Source of the DNA: Candidatus Auribacterota bacterium
GTDB lineage: Bacteria; Auribacterota; Ancaeobacteria; Ancaeobacterales; Ancaeobacteraceae
Assembly (NCBI GenBank): GCA_022711655.1
Contig: JAKLEM010000009.1
Span: forward strand, 1 to 57,462
Length of the DNA stretch: 57,462 nucleotides
Reading direction: 5' to 3'
This document shows, piece after piece, positions 26,397 to 35,082 of this stretch. The notes under the pieces are model-generated. The model made no database searches. It had not been told where the DNA came from and was given only the letters and a program-made list of their open reading frames with translations. Position 1 is the first letter of the stretch. Each line of letters opens with the position of its first letter. A program made the position numbers and the translations under genes.

Positions 26397-27083
26397 ATGC
26401 AGCTGACTTTTCGCGAAATAGAGAAGGCCTTTGAGATCGGAGAGAAAACGCTCTACCAGTGGCTCAATGACCGGGGAATGCCGGCGGTCAAGGCCAACGG
26501 ACAGTATTATTTTAATTCCGTTGAGGTCCTGGAGTGGGCCCTTAAGTTAAAGATCCCCCTGACGCTCGGGGCCTTGAAGCTCTGCGAAAAGAACCGCTCG
26601 GGCCGGGACATCCTGACCCCGGCGCTGATCCGCGGCGGGGTCCATTTCGGGATCAAAGGGAAGCGCCGCGAGGAGATATTCGGGGAAGTCCTGGGCCTGT
26701 TGCCGATCCCGGGCCATATCGACCGGTCTTCTCTAAAAGAGATGCTTATTTCCCGCGAGCAGTCCGGCACGACCGGCATCGGAGACGGGATCGCCATCCC
26801 GCATGTCAAAAGCCCCGTGATATTCGCCGGCCTCGAACCCGTGGCAGGGCTTTTCTTCCTGGAAGCGCCGGCCGATTTTTCCGCCCCTGACGGGGAACCG
26901 GTCCATACGCTGTTCGTGATATTGTCCGGCTCCTTCAAGGGACATTTGTCGCTCCTTTCGCGGCTGGCCTATGGCCTTCAGGACGAAAGCGTCAAATCGG
27001 CCCTGGGCCGCCGCGCGAGCGCCGAAGAGATCCTCGCGACTTTCCAGGTCGTGGAAGCGAAGACCGTGCGGGCCGCTGAGTAA
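26397..27083 (+). CDS. helix-turn-helix protein fused to PTS EIIA (PtsN-like) domain
   Basis: A 228-residue protein. Residues 1-65 look like an excisionase/MerR-type HTH (FREIEKAFEIGEKTLYQWLNDRGMPAVKANGQYYFNS). Residues 75-220 match the fructose/nitrogen-type EIIA domain, with TGIGDGIAIPHVKS carrying the phospho-His at 136 and a downstream VHTLFVILSGSFKGHLSLLSRLAY. No EIIB or EIIC gene is nearby, so it would be a regulatory phosphoacceptor, not a sugar importer part. It may report phosphotransferase state to this operon. Starts 21 bases after arsR. Confidence 0.85.
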   Translation: MQLTFREIEKAFEIGEKTLYQWLNDRGMPAVKANGQYYFNSVEVLEWALKLKIPLTLGALKLCEKNRSGRDILTPALIRGGVHFGIKGKRREEIFGEVLGLLPIPGHIDRSSLKEMLISREQSGTTGIGDGIAIPHVKSPVIFAGLEPVAGLFFLEAPADFSAPDGEPVHTLFVILSGSFKGHLSLLSRLAYGLQDESVKSALGRRASAEEILATFQVVEAKTVRAAE

Positions 27084-27099
27084 ATGGAGAGCGGTATAG

Positions 27100-28962
27100 A
27101 TGGATAAGATACTCTTTGGATCCTGGCCGGTCCCGTTCGGCGAGTTCTCGCTTAAGCTCGACCCCCTGAGCCTCGTCTTCCTTATCGCGGTCACGATCCT
27201 CGCGGTATGCGCCGGGGCCTACGGCTTCGGTTACATGCGCCCCTATCAAGGGAAAAAACCGCTGGGGGTTCATGCCTTCTTCTATCTTCTCCTTGCCCTC
27301 GTCCTTGTCCTGATCGTCACCGCCAATAACGTGATCCTTTTCCTGAGCGCATGGGAGCTTATGACCATCTCCACGTTCTTCCTGATCATTTTCAATGATG
27401 AACAGCCTCCGGTGCGTAAAGCCGGGTTTATTTACTTGATCGCGTCTCACTGCGCGACATTCTTTCTTTTTCTGATGTTCTTCCTGATGTCTCGCGCCGC
27501 CGGTTCGATGGCCTTTGATGTGATGGCCCGCACCACGTTCCCGCCGCTGCTCGCGGGGACGATCTTTCTCCTGTCTCTCGCCGGTTTCGGGGTCAAGGCG
27601 GGTTTTTTTCCGGTGCATGTCTGGCTGCCCCACGCCCACCCGGCCTCGCCCTCGCACATCTCGGCTCTCTTGTCGGGGATCGCGATCAAGATGGGGGTCT
27701 ACGGGATCTGCCGCGTGTTGTGTATCATGAAGGTTTTACCTGTCTGGTGCGGGTACGTCCTTTTGATGATCGGCGTTGTCTCCGGCATTATGGGCGTTCT
27801 CTACGCCCTCGGGCAGCACGAGCTGAAAAAGTTATTGGCCTATCACAGCATTGAAAATATCGGCATCATCACCCTCGGGCTTGGCGCGGGGCTCCTGGGG
27901 ATGAGCTATCAGGCCCCCTTTCTCGCGGTCCTCGGGTTCGGCGGAGGGCTCCTACATGTCCTAAACCACTCGCTGTTCAAAAGCCTCCTTTTCCTGGGAG
28001 CGGGTTCTGTCATTCAGGAGACGCATACCGGCGAGATGGATCATATGGGAGGCCTGGCGAAGGCCCTGCCGCTCACCGGCGTTCTTTTTCTGGTCGGGGC
28101 GCTCTCGATCTGCGGCCTGCCGCTTTTTAACGGGTTCATCAGCGAATTTATCATCTATTTCGGGCTCTTTCAGGGGCTTCTCGGGCTCCCGGTGCACGGG
28201 GTGATCATCTGTGCGCTTGGGATCCTGTCGCTGGGATTGATGGGCGCCCTTGCATCGGCCTGTTTCTGCAAAGTCTACGGGACAGTTTTTTTGGGCAAGC
28301 CTCGCGCCGGATCCTCGCACTCGCCTGAGGGGATGCCCGAAAGGCCGACCGCGCAGGAAGGGGTGTGCCGCGAGGGGACATCAAAATGGATGCTCGTTCC
28401 CATGGCGGCCCTGGCGGCGGCCTGCGTCTTGATCGGGCTTGTCCCCCGCACCGTGACCGGCCTGACTTTTCTTGGCGCGGCCTGCATGGCGCACGTTGAC
28501 CTCGCAACGATACAGACCGAGCAGGTCCTCGTGCCCTTGACGATGGTGATCAGGGTGGCATTTCTGTTCCTCGCGCTCATCTGCGTATTGATCACGGTCC
28601 GCCGGCTTCTTTTGGGAAGAGCGTCTGTGCCGATCCGGGAAACATGGGGCTGCGGTTTTGCGGGGGTTTCTTCGAGGTTCCAATACACATCCTCCTCTTT
28701 TGCCCGGCTGATCGTCGAATTGATGAAAACGGTGCTGTTGTTCCGGCGCCATGGGGGGCAGGTCACCGGCGCCTTCCCGGAGAAGACACGCATGGATTCT
28801 TCAGTCCACGACGCCTCGGAAGAGATGGCGTACCGGCCCGGCCTTGACTTCTTGAACGATGTTTCAAAAAAACTCGGCCATGGCCGTATCCGTCACACCC
28901 AGGTCTATTTAATGTATATTCTCCTGTTCCTGATATTTCTGCTGGTTTGGAAAATGAAGTAG
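27100..28962 (+). CDS. HyfB/NuoL-like proton-translocating subunit
   Basis: A 620-residue antiporter-like membrane subunit (Proton_antipo_M family). Signature stretches are VILFLSAWELMTISTFFLIIF, the conserved Lys region GFGVKAGFFPVHVWLPHAHPASPSHISALLSG and KKLLAYHSIENIGIITLGLG. These Lys/Glu residues form the proton path in complex I and hydrogenase-4. Length and order match HyfB-type proteins. A soluble loop with several Pro/Glu residues (about 400-425) interrupts the late helices. First structural gene of the complex. Confidence 0.9.
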   Translation: MDKILFGSWPVPFGEFSLKLDPLSLVFLIAVTILAVCAGAYGFGYMRPYQGKKPLGVHAFFYLLLALVLVLIVTANNVILFLSAWELMTISTFFLIIFNDEQPPVRKAGFIYLIASHCATFFLFLMFFLMSRAAGSMAFDVMARTTFPPLLAGTIFLLSLAGFGVKAGFFPVHVWLPHAHPASPSHISALLSGIAIKMGVYGICRVLCIMKVLPVWCGYVLLMIGVVSGIMGVLYALGQHELKKLLAYHSIENIGIITLGLGAGLLGMSYQAPFLAVLGFGGGLLHVLNHSLFKSLLFLGAGSVIQETHTGEMDHMGGLAKALPLTGVLFLVGALSICGLPLFNGFISEFIIYFGLFQGLLGLPVHGVIICALGILSLGLMGALASACFCKVYGTVFLGKPRAGSSHSPEGMPERPTAQEGVCREGTSKWMLVPMAALAAACVLIGLVPRTVTGLTFLGAACMAHVDLATIQTEQVLVPLTMVIRVAFLFLALICVLITVRRLLLGRASVPIRETWGCGFAGVSSRFQYTSSSFARLIVELMKTVLLFRRHGGQVTGAFPEKTRMDSSVHDASEEMAYRPGLDFLNDVSKKLGHGRIRHTQVYLMYILLFLIFLLVWKMK

Positions 28963-28980
28963 CGCGAAAAGAGGCGGCCC

Positions 28981-29916
28981 GTGAGTTCTTTGCTCAACGT
29001 GACATTTCCCGTTTTGGCCCATTGGATGATCGTTTGTCTGCTTTCGCCGTTCTTTCTCGGCGTGATCGCCAGGGTCAAAGCGTTCTTTTCCGGAAAAGCG
29101 GGGCCGCCGGTTTTGCAACCGTATTTCGACCTGGCGAGGCTTTTCCGCAAGAAGTGCGTCTACAGTTCTACCGCGACATGGGTATTCCGCGCGGCCCCGG
29201 TGATCATCCTTGCCGCCATGATGGCCTTGTCCCTGCTGGTCCCGTTCGGTATATGCAAGGCGCCGGTGCAATTCTCGGGCGATATCCTGCTGGCGGTCTA
29301 TCTCCTGGCCCTGGGCAGGTTCTTCATGATCCTGGCCGCCCTGGATACGGGGTCCAGTTTCGAAGGAATGGGTGCCAGCCGCGAAGCGTTCTTCTCGTGT
29401 TTGTCGGAACTGGCGCTGTTCATGAATTTCATCACGCTCGCGCTGCTTACCAGGAGCATTTCGCTCGCCCGGATGATCGGGGCGGATGTTCCGATAGTCT
29501 GGGGCGGCATGGAGCCGACGCTGCTTCTGGCCGTGGCGAGCCTCTTCATCGTGCTTCTGGCTGAGAACCGCCGGATCCCGGTGGATGATCCGGAGACACA
29601 CCTGGAGCTGACCATGATCCATGAGGTGATGATCCTCGACCATAGCGGCGTCGACCTGGCCTATTTACTGTATGCATCGGCTCTGAAATTATTTATATTT
29701 TTCGGCATACTGGTTTCCATCATCGTTCCGGTGCGGACCGGATATCCGGTGACGGATACGGCGATCTTTCTCGGCGGGATGCTGGGGCTGGCGGCCCTTG
29801 TCGGGATCGTGGAGTCCTCGATGGCGCGCCTTCGCCTTAATCGCGTCAGGCTCTTGTTGTTGATCTCGTTCGCATTGGCTTTTTTCGGCCTTATCGTAAC
29901 GTTGTGGAGGGCCTAG
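28981..29916 (+). CDS. HyfC/NuoH-like membrane subunit
   Basis: A 311-residue membrane protein of the complex I ND1/HycD family, which anchors the peripheral arm and forms part of the quinone-like cavity. GPPVLQPYFDLARLFRKK near the start and ENRRIPVDDPETHLELTMIHEVMILDHSG are diagnostic. Starts with GTG 18 bases after the HyfB-like gene. About eight helices. Confidence 0.9.
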   Translation: MSSLLNVTFPVLAHWMIVCLLSPFFLGVIARVKAFFSGKAGPPVLQPYFDLARLFRKKCVYSSTATWVFRAAPVIILAAMMALSLLVPFGICKAPVQFSGDILLAVYLLALGRFFMILAALDTGSSFEGMGASREAFFSCLSELALFMNFITLALLTRSISLARMIGADVPIVWGGMEPTLLLAVASLFIVLLAENRRIPVDDPETHLELTMIHEVMILDHSGVDLAYLLYASALKLFIFFGILVSIIVPVRTGYPVTDTAIFLGGMLGLAALVGIVESSMARLRLNRVRLLLLISFALAFFGLIVTLWRA

Positions 29917-29920
29917 GCAC

Positions 29921-30574
29921 ATGACGCTCTGGATCGATGTTAGCTGCATACTGGTCGTGTTCCTGGCGCTGTCCGTCCTGGCAACCAACCGTATTGTCGG
30001 GATGATCAAGATCTTTGCGGTGCAGTCTTTTATATTGAGCTTTGTGCCGTTATTCCTGCATGCGGACGCCGTTTCAGGCCGCGACATCACGCTTTCCCTT
30101 GTCACGATGGTGCTCAAGGCGATACTGGTCCCCGCGATACTGTTTTGGCAGATCAGGCACATCTCCATGCGCTCCGAGATCAAGCCCCTTATCGGGCTCG
30201 GGACCTCGATACTTTTCGGGGCGGTGTTGATCGCCGTCGCCTTCTGGGTTTCCCTTTCGTTGAGATTGCCGGGGAAACTGCTTTCGAGCCTGGTCCTGCC
30301 GTGCTCGCTGGCGACGATGCTTCTGGGTTTCATGACCATGGTGACCCGCACGCGCGCCATAACTCAGGTTCTGGGATATATGGTGATCGAGAACGGGATC
30401 TTTCTTTTCGCCCTGTCTCTGTTTGACGCGATGCCGGTGCTCATCGAAATGGGCATCCTTCTGGATATATTTGTCGCGGTCCTTATCATGGCCATCGTGC
30501 TCAATCACATCAATGAAGAATTTGAACGGACCGGTGGCTCCGCGGGCCGGTCTAAAACGGGGGAGACTGTTTGA
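29921..30574 (+). CDS. HyfE-like membrane subunit
   Basis: A 217-residue membrane protein with about six helices, resembling HyfE (a NuoK-related subunit with an N-terminal extension). VLGYMVIENGIFLFALSLFDAMPVLIEMGILLDIFVAVLIM is the diagnostic region, with the conserved Glu residues in the membrane (ENG, IEMG). Its stop overlaps the next start as ATGA. Confidence 0.88.
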   Translation: MTLWIDVSCILVVFLALSVLATNRIVGMIKIFAVQSFILSFVPLFLHADAVSGRDITLSLVTMVLKAILVPAILFWQIRHISMRSEIKPLIGLGTSILFGAVLIAVAFWVSLSLRLPGKLLSSLVLPCSLATMLLGFMTMVTRTRAITQVLGYMVIENGIFLFALSLFDAMPVLIEMGILLDIFVAVLIMAIVLNHINEEFERTGGSAGRSKTGETV

Positions 30575-31983
30575 TGCTGTCATTGTTGATCCTCATCCCG
30601 CTGTTAGGGGCCCTTGCCATGTTGTTGCCGGTAAGGGCCATGTTCAGGGTGTGGTTCTTGTGCGCCGTGTCTTTCACCTATGCCCTGATCGTGGCGTCGT
30701 TTTGGCGGCAATTGCCCGCCGCGGAATGGAACGGCTATCTGGCGCTCGATCCCCTGGGGCTTATCCTGCTTTCGGTGAACGGCCTTCTTTTTCTTCCCGT
30801 GGCTGTTTTTATGATCGGTTATTTTCAGCATGAACGCAGGAATAACCGGATATTTACCGCGTGCTTATTGTTCCTCATGTCCATGATGACGCTGGTCTCG
30901 GCAAGCTACCATATGGGCCTTTTGTGGGTGGCGATCGAGACGACGACGCTCTTCAGCGCGCCTTTGATCAGTTTTCATCATAACCGGGGAACGTTGGAGG
31001 CTACCTGGAGGTATTTGCTGGTCTGCTCCGTGGGGATCGCTCTGGCGCTCATGGGGACGTTCTTCCTTGCGATCGCAGCGCGGGACGTGCATACGCTTCT
31101 TCTGCCGGCGATACTGAACGGGGCGTCTTCGCTCTCCGTCAACTGGTTGAAATTGAGCGTCATCTTCCTGTTCGTGGGTTACGGCTGCAAGATGGGGCTT
31201 GCCCCGATGCACAGCTGGAAGCCGGAAGCCTATGGCCAGGCGACCGGCATGGTGGTGGTCCTCATGGCCGGGGGGTTGACGCAGTGCTCTTTTCTGGCGC
31301 TGATGCGGGTGAGCCAGATCTGTTACAAAACAGGCTTAAGCGGCTTTTACGCTTCCATTCTCCTTGTCACCGGCGTCCTGTCGCTCGTGGTCCCGGCGGT
31401 GCTTCTCCTGGGCGAGAAAAGCATTAAAAGGTCTTTCGCGTATTCTTCCATCGAACATATGGGGATATTGGTGCTGGGGCTTGGCCTGGGCGGGATAGGG
31501 ATCTTCGGCGCCCTGTTCCATATGATCAATAACTCCTTGGCAAAAGTGGTGATGTTCCTCACGGCCGGGTCAGTGGCTCAGAAATACGGGGCTTCTCACG
31601 CCAGCCTTGTCCGCGGGGTCATCCACACCTATCCGGTAACGGGGGTCTTTTTGCTTGTGTCATTATTTGCCGGGACCGGGATGTTCCCTTTCGCAACGTT
31701 CCATAGCGAGCTGCTGATCATCAATGCGGCGATCATTTCAAAGCAGTACGTTTTGTCGGGGCTCGCCATCCTGTGTCTGGCCGTCATTTTTATTGGGATT
31801 GCCAAGGTGGTCCTGGAGTTTGCCTACGGCCAGCCGACGGACCCGGTCCTGGCAAAGAAAGAAAATCTCTTCATGAATATTACTATTGCACTAGCTGCGA
31901 TGGCGCTCCTGTGCCTCGGTGTATGGATGCCGGCGCCCTTGCATAGGGTTCTTCACGATGCGGTGACCCTGATCGGGGCGTAA
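30571..31983 (+). CDS. HyfF/NuoN-like proton-translocating subunit
   Basis: A 470-residue second antiporter-like subunit. LLWVAIETTTLFSAPLISFH, GYGCKMGLAPMHSWKPEAYGQATG and KRSFAYSSIEHMGILVLGLG hold the family Glu, Lys and His positions. Four-base ATGA overlap with the HyfE-like gene indicates coupled synthesis. With the HyfB-like subunit, the complex would have two antiporter-like channels. Confidence 0.9.
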   Translation: MMLSLLILIPLLGALAMLLPVRAMFRVWFLCAVSFTYALIVASFWRQLPAAEWNGYLALDPLGLILLSVNGLLFLPVAVFMIGYFQHERRNNRIFTACLLFLMSMMTLVSASYHMGLLWVAIETTTLFSAPLISFHHNRGTLEATWRYLLVCSVGIALALMGTFFLAIAARDVHTLLLPAILNGASSLSVNWLKLSVIFLFVGYGCKMGLAPMHSWKPEAYGQATGMVVVLMAGGLTQCSFLALMRVSQICYKTGLSGFYASILLVTGVLSLVVPAVLLLGEKSIKRSFAYSSIEHMGILVLGLGLGGIGIFGALFHMINNSLAKVVMFLTAGSVAQKYGASHASLVRGVIHTYPVTGVFLLVSLFAGTGMFPFATFHSELLIINAAIISKQYVLSGLAILCLAVIFIGIAKVVLEFAYGQPTDPVLAKKENLFMNITIALAAMALLCLGVWMPAPLHRVLHDAVTLIGA

Positions 31984-32026
31984 AGAGGGCCGGGCCGGGA
32001 ACCCGGCGCGGAACGGATGAGGGCCT

Positions 32027-33538
32027 ATGGAATTGTTCAATGGCGGCAGTATTGCCTTAAAAGATATTCCGCTCCTGGAGAAAAAAGAATTTCGAGGGGA
32101 AGTGCTGCTCCGCTGCCGCGACGGCGCGCGGCTCGCGAACCTTTTTGGAAGCCCGGACGGCGGCGGAGGCGTCCGCCTGATCGCGATCCTCGGGCAGGAT
32201 GAAGATCCCGAGCTGCAGATACTCGCGACGACGATTTCGGCGGGATCTGCGCGCTATGAGTCTTTGACCGCGGAACTCCTTCAGGCCCATCTTTTCGAAC
32301 GCGAGATCGCGGAGCAGTGGGCGATCGTCCCCGAAGGGCACCCGTGGCTCAAGCCGGTACGGTACCACGCGAATTATCGCGGCGTTCCGGATATATGGAA
32401 AGATATCGGGGAGCAGACGATCCCGGGATCGTATCCTTTCTACGCCGTTGGCGGCGAGGAAGTCCATGAAGTGGGCGTGGGCCCGGTGCATGCCGGGATT
32501 ATCGAGCCAGGGCATTTCCGGTTCCAGTGCCATGGCGAAGAGGTGCTGCACCTGGAGATCCAGTTAGGATACCAGCATCGCGGCATCGAGCCGATGATGT
32601 GCGGGAGCGGCATGAAACGGCAGGCGCTCTTGAGCGAGTCGGTTGCCGGGGATACCTCCGTCGGCCATTCCACGGCGTTCTGTGAAGCGGTGGAATCCCT
32701 TGCGGGCTGCACTGTCCCGATCAAGGCGCAGGCCATCCGCGCGGTAGCGCTGGAGCTGGAGCGGCTGGCGAACCATGTGGGCGACCTGGGCGCCCTGGGG
32801 ATGGACGCCGGCTTCCTGACGACAAGCGCTTATTTCGGCCGTATGCGGGGGGATTACTTGAATCTGTTATTGGAGCTGACGGGAAACCGTTTTGGCAAGG
32901 GCCTGTGCCGGCCGGGGGGCGTCCTTTTTGATATCGAGGACTCGATGGCCGAGGACCTCTGCCGCCGGCTCACGCGTTATAAGAAGGAATTCGAAGAGGT
33001 AAGCGACCTGCTTTTCACCAGCCCGTCGGTCCTTGCCCGTTTTGAAGGGATCGGGACGGTCTCCCTGGAGGCCGCGAAAAGCCTGGGGATGGTGGGTCCT
33101 GCCGCGCGGGCGAGCCAGCTGGAATATGACGTGCGCAGCGATTACAGTTCCGGGATGTGGCAATTTTATCACGTCCCTATTTCTTTGGCCGCATCGGGGG
33201 ATGTCTACGCGCGGGCTTTGGTGCGTCGCCAGGAAGTGATGCGCTCGCTGGAATTGTTGCTGAAGCTTTTACCGTCCCTTCCCAAAGGGGAGATCTGCGC
33301 CTCGCCCGGCCCGCTGAAGCCGGAAACGCTGGCGGTGTCTCTGGTGGAGGGGTGGCGCGGCGAGATCATGCATGCCTGTATCACAGACAGCCATGGCGCG
33401 TTGGCCCGGTACAAGATCAAAGACCCCTCGTTCAACAACTGGTTCGCTCTGACGCTGGCGATGCGCAACCAGGAGATCTCTGATTTTCCCCTGTGCAATA
33501 AGAGTTTTAATCTGTCATATTGCGGGCATGACCTATGA
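32027..33538 (+). CDS. Ehr-type large subunit (HyfG/NuoCD-like), NiFe cysteines lost
   Basis: A 503-residue fusion of a NuoC-like N-terminal part (about 1-130) and a 49-kDa/NiFe large-subunit-like part. True group 4 hydrogenases hold nickel with RxCGxC near the first third and DPCxxC at the C-terminus. Here the first site reads SVAGDTSVGH (205-214, both Cys replaced by Ala and Thr) and the end reads SFNLSYCGHDL (493-503, no CxxC). It therefore cannot bind the NiFe centre in the usual way. This is the mark of energy-converting hydrogenase-related (Ehr) complexes, as named by Marreiros and co-workers. No C-terminal maturation peptide is visible and no maturation gene lies in the window. Confidence 0.85.
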   Translation: MELFNGGSIALKDIPLLEKKEFRGEVLLRCRDGARLANLFGSPDGGGGVRLIAILGQDEDPELQILATTISAGSARYESLTAELLQAHLFEREIAEQWAIVPEGHPWLKPVRYHANYRGVPDIWKDIGEQTIPGSYPFYAVGGEEVHEVGVGPVHAGIIEPGHFRFQCHGEEVLHLEIQLGYQHRGIEPMMCGSGMKRQALLSESVAGDTSVGHSTAFCEAVESLAGCTVPIKAQAIRAVALELERLANHVGDLGALGMDAGFLTTSAYFGRMRGDYLNLLLELTGNRFGKGLCRPGGVLFDIEDSMAEDLCRRLTRYKKEFEEVSDLLFTSPSVLARFEGIGTVSLEAAKSLGMVGPAARASQLEYDVRSDYSSGMWQFYHVPISLAASGDVYARALVRRQEVMRSLELLLKLLPSLPKGEICASPGPLKPETLAVSLVEGWRGEIMHACITDSHGALARYKIKDPSFNNWFALTLAMRNQEISDFPLCNKSFNLSYCGHDL

Positions 33539-33575
33539 AATTTTCCCGTAACCATCAATGGACAGGGATGATGCG

Positions 33576-33597
33576 GCAGGCGCAGGCTTTCGCCTGC
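33576..33597. repeat. hairpin within the Ehr operon
   Basis: GCAGGCG (33576-33582) and CGCCTGC (33591-33597). It lies in the only long gap (142 bases) of an otherwise tightly packed operon and may be a REP-like insertion or an RNA processing/stability site. Confidence 0.45.
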
Positions 33598-33680
33598 GAG
33601 TCAGGACGCGGACTGAAGCTTGCGGCTACCCCTGCTCACCGAATAGTTGCGGGTCCCAGACGTAGGAGCGGGGTGACCGT

Positions 33681-34358
33681 ATGCTGAAGATCTTAATGAC
33701 GCGTTTCAGGCAAGGGTGCCGCACCATGCCGTTCCCCAAGGGCAAACCGCCGGTCCTGCCGGCGCGCTATCGAGGCCGGCCCATCGCCGCCGCACAGGGA
33801 GACAGCGTGGATCTCGGGAGCATAACCTTTGTTCCCGACAGCGGCATCCGGCATTCGGGTGATTTCCGGATGGCGGTATCCGGGCGCGAAGATCTTATCC
33901 TCGCGGGTGACGTGTACGCCCTGGCGCACACGGTGAAGAAAGAGATCCTGAAGATGTTCGGCCGGTCTCTGAAACTTCGACAGGTCTCGGCGGGCGGGTG
34001 CAATGCCTGCGAGGCGGACATCAACGTCCTTAACACGCCCGTATTCGACCTCAGCCGTTTCGGCATCCAGTTCGTTGCCTCTCCGCGCCATGCCGACGGG
34101 ATCGTTGTCACCGGCCCTGTCCCGCGCAATATGAAAGACGCGCTTCTCAGGACCTACGAGGCAGTGCCGGACCCCAAGGTCGTTATTGCGGTCGGCGCCT
34201 GCGCGATCTCCGGAGGGATTTTTGACGCCGGCCCCGAAGATTCCAGAGGGCTGGATACCCTTATCCCCGTGGACCTTTACATCCCCGGCTGTCCGCCTCA
34301 TCCTTTGACCATCCTCGACGGGCTCTTGAGACTGACGGGAAGGATCAAGGTCGTTTGA
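33681..34358 (+). CDS. HyfI/NuoB-like iron-sulfur subunit
   Basis: A 225-residue NuoB-like subunit that would bind one [4Fe-4S] cluster (N2-type) next to the large subunit. The four Cys lie in GGCNACEAD (Cys107, Cys110), VGACAISGG (about Cys173) and PGCPPHP (about Cys202). A N-terminal extension of about 75 residues precedes the conserved core. It is the last gene of the operon; no HyfH/NuoI-type ferredoxin subunit follows. Confidence 0.9.
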   Translation: MLKILMTRFRQGCRTMPFPKGKPPVLPARYRGRPIAAAQGDSVDLGSITFVPDSGIRHSGDFRMAVSGREDLILAGDVYALAHTVKKEILKMFGRSLKLRQVSAGGCNACEADINVLNTPVFDLSRFGIQFVASPRHADGIVVTGPVPRNMKDALLRTYEAVPDPKVVIAVGACAISGGIFDAGPEDSRGLDTLIPVDLYIPGCPPHPLTILDGLLRLTGRIKVV

Positions 34359-34554
34359 TCCCCATGTCAAGATCGGGAGAAGTATGCGCCTCCGGTAAGC
34401 ATTAAAGGGTGGCGGGCGCAGGCCGTCGCCTCCGTGAGAGAACGCAAGCTCAAGATGCGGCTGCCCTGTTCATTGAAGGGGCGGATACTCACCGGCTGGC
34501 TTTTTCAAAATGCTCCTGTCGAGCGAAGGGTCCCCGCTTCCGCGAAAAAGACGT

Positions 34555-34582
34555 TTGCGATTGGCGGGGCACGCGATACAAT
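34555..34582 (+). promoter_or_regulatory. promoter for the envelope locus
   Basis: TTGCGA (34555-34560), 16-base spacer, TACAAT (34577-34582), 45 bases before the ATG at 34627. The rest of the 268-base gap 34359-34626 shows no gene I can support. Confidence 0.45.
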
Positions 34583-34626
34583 AACGGTGGAAGAGACCCG
34601 GGTCCCGGAACGTAAAAGGAGGATGC

Positions 34627-35031
34627 ATGAAAACGCCGATCAATGATGCTGCGCGCCTGTGCGCGGTCGCCGCAGTTGTTTCCCTCGTTCTCGCCGTTTC
34701 GTGCCACGCCCAGGAGAATCTTGGCGGCAAGGACCGTAACCTGACGGCGGAGGACCTCGATAGGGGATATGGCGACGGTTTCAAGACCGGTATCAACCGC
34801 CCCTCCGTGGTTGATCGTGAAGATGATCGCGCTCAGGGGCGGGGCGAGACGGTAGAGGATCTCGACAAAGGATTCGGCGGCGGGTTCAAGGTCGACCTGA
34901 AAGGGGGGAGCGTCACGGACAAGATGGACCCCCGCAAGGATCTTGATCTCGACAAAAAGGGCGGGCTCGGCAACGAGAAGTACCTGCATTCCGACGACGA
35001 GATGTCCGACCAGAAGAACTATACGGAATAG
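34627..35031 (+). CDS. exported EDLxKG-repeat protein (paralog of 2236-2553)
   Basis: A 134-residue protein with a signal peptide (about 1-28, SCHA/QE) behind AAAAGGAGG. The mature part is hydrophilic and holds two clear repeats: EDLDRGYGDGFK (42-53) and EDLDKGFGGGFK (77-88), each followed by a short stretch ending SVVD/SVTD. The C-terminus is charged (KDLDLDKKGG). No family recognised. The same motif in the protein beside the RND gene at the left end suggests a small family tied to RND loci; the Asp/Gly pattern could bind Ca2+, but that is a guess. Confidence 0.75.
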   Translation: MKTPINDAARLCAVAAVVSLVLAVSCHAQENLGGKDRNLTAEDLDRGYGDGFKTGINRPSVVDREDDRAQGRGETVEDLDKGFGGGFKVDLKGGSVTDKMDPRKDLDLDKKGGLGNEKYLHSDDEMSDQKNYTE

Positions 35032-35082
35032 CGCGGCAGCCGTTCTCGCGTGCCTGCGCGTTCAGAGGTAAAACCCGGTCGC

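Noticed and set aside
27100-34358. Annotation as a true hydrogenase-4 or formate hydrogenlyase
   Set aside because: Ni-binding cysteines are missing, and there is no formate dehydrogenase, ferredoxin subunit or maturation gene in the window.
34409-34646. Two short frames of 68-70 residues before the EDLxKG gene
   Set aside because: Overlapping frames of similar length, Arg-rich, no ribosome site, and they cross the promoter.
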